The notes under the pieces: generated by a model | What the model was told of the DNA's origin: nothing | Database searches by the model: none | The model's input: the letters and a program-made list of their open reading frames with translations, nothing else | Assembly (NCBI GenBank): GCA_964370765.1 | Contig: CAYJKW010000039.1 | Location: 1 to 20,156 of the forward strand | Length of the DNA stretch: 20,156 nt | Origin: CAYJBH01 sp964370765 | GTDB lineage: Bacteria; Bacillota; Clostridia; Oscillospirales; Ruminococcaceae | Direction: 5' to 3' | Made by a program: the position numbers and the translations under genes | Part shown: in pieces, positions 20,016 to 20,156 of the stretch | How positions within the stretch are numbered: position 1 is the first letter of the stretch | Layout of the letters: each line of letters starts with the position of its first letter

Positions 20016-20156
20016 AATTCAGTAAATAACACACAATTGATTGAGAATTTTTTCGCAGTACATTGAATTAAAAAATCAAAAGGGAGGTGAGTTTAGCAGG
20101 GTAAAATATAATCCTTACCGAGTGTTCGGTAAACATTAGGAGGATAGTTTAAACAA
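20016..20156 (+). promoter_or_regulatory. ~140-nt leader of the gene beyond the right edge
   Basis: The leader holds the third AATTTTTTCGCA copy (20046-20057), an unused-looking AGGGAGG (20081-20087) with no start codon at a usable distance, and a 7-bp hairpin TTACCGA/TCGGTAA (20115-20121/20126-20132, GTGT loop). AGGAGG (20138-20143) is the likely ribosome site for a start at or just after 20156. ATCC (20111-20114) can pair with GGAT (20142-20145) and would bury the ribosome site. The pairing was done by eye. Confidence 0.5.

Noticed and set aside
20087..20104. GTG start at 20087 after GGGAGG
   Set aside because: The codon overlaps the ribosome site itself and the frame stops after five codons.
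1..20156. Mobile elements, CRISPR arrays, tRNA or rRNA genes, toxin-antitoxin pairs
   Set aside because: No transposase or integrase motif, no regularly spaced repeats with spacers, no cloverleaf sequence and no paired small toxin/antitoxin genes were found on either strand.

Overview
The window reads as chromosomal DNA of an AT-rich, anaerobic member of the Firmicutes (most likely Clostridia). The evidence is purine-rich Shine-Dalgarno sites, near-consensus sigma-A promoters with 16-17 bp spacers, hairpin plus U-run terminators, the der / rpsF-ssb-rpsR housekeeping set, and an oxygen-defence pair (rubrerythrin plus superoxide reductase) under a PerR-like regulator. The species cannot be named from sequence alone. 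No insertion sequence, phage gene, tRNA, rRNA or CRISPR array was seen.

Layout. 1-3498 (+) is the core: the 3' part of der (GTPase), hisS, then a promoter overlapping the hisS stop codon that drives rpsF-ssb-rpsR through a structured leader, probably the S6:S18 autoregulatory element. 3573-5391 (+) is a methyl-accepting chemotaxis protein with its own promoter and terminator. 5470-6921 (+) is an Lsa-like ABC-F protein. It converges on a Ca2+-type P-ATPase (6918-9530, -), and the two stop codons share one CTAG. 9688-11190 is an oxidative-stress module: a short PerR-like regulator (-) divergent from rubrerythrin-desulfoferrodoxin (+), with the same 7-1-7 palindrome at both start sites. 11237-15372 (-) is a two-gene c-di-GMP cassette: a PAS-PAS-GGDEF-GAF cyclase with intact active and inhibitory sites, followed 11 nt later by a Cache-GGDEF-EAL phosphodiesterase whose GGDEF motif is degenerate. 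15551-16900 (+) is a MATE exporter, divergent from the cyclase.

16981-17157 has no large gene but holds the most unusual element: a near-consensus promoter carrying three GTTACA repeats at 11-bp steps, a predicted ~95-nt RNA with two CUCCUC anti-Shine-Dalgarno segments and a 13-bp terminator stem, a 20-codon Tyr-rich ORF inside the same RNA, and 21-nt near-identical direct repeats flanking the whole module.

17168-19857 (-) holds a CHR-family transporter, RidA, and a YheO/DauR-like PAS-HTH regulator, each with its own promoter. The window ends with a promoter and ~140-nt leader (+) for a gene beyond the edge, divergent from the regulator and separated from it by three copies of an AATTTTTTYGCA motif.

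Several starts were moved downstream from the longest open frame because a promoter -10 or the predicted transcription start lies at or inside the longer frame and a good Shine-Dalgarno precedes the internal ATG. This applies to the chemoreceptor, P-ATPase, PerR-like, CHR and YheO-like genes.
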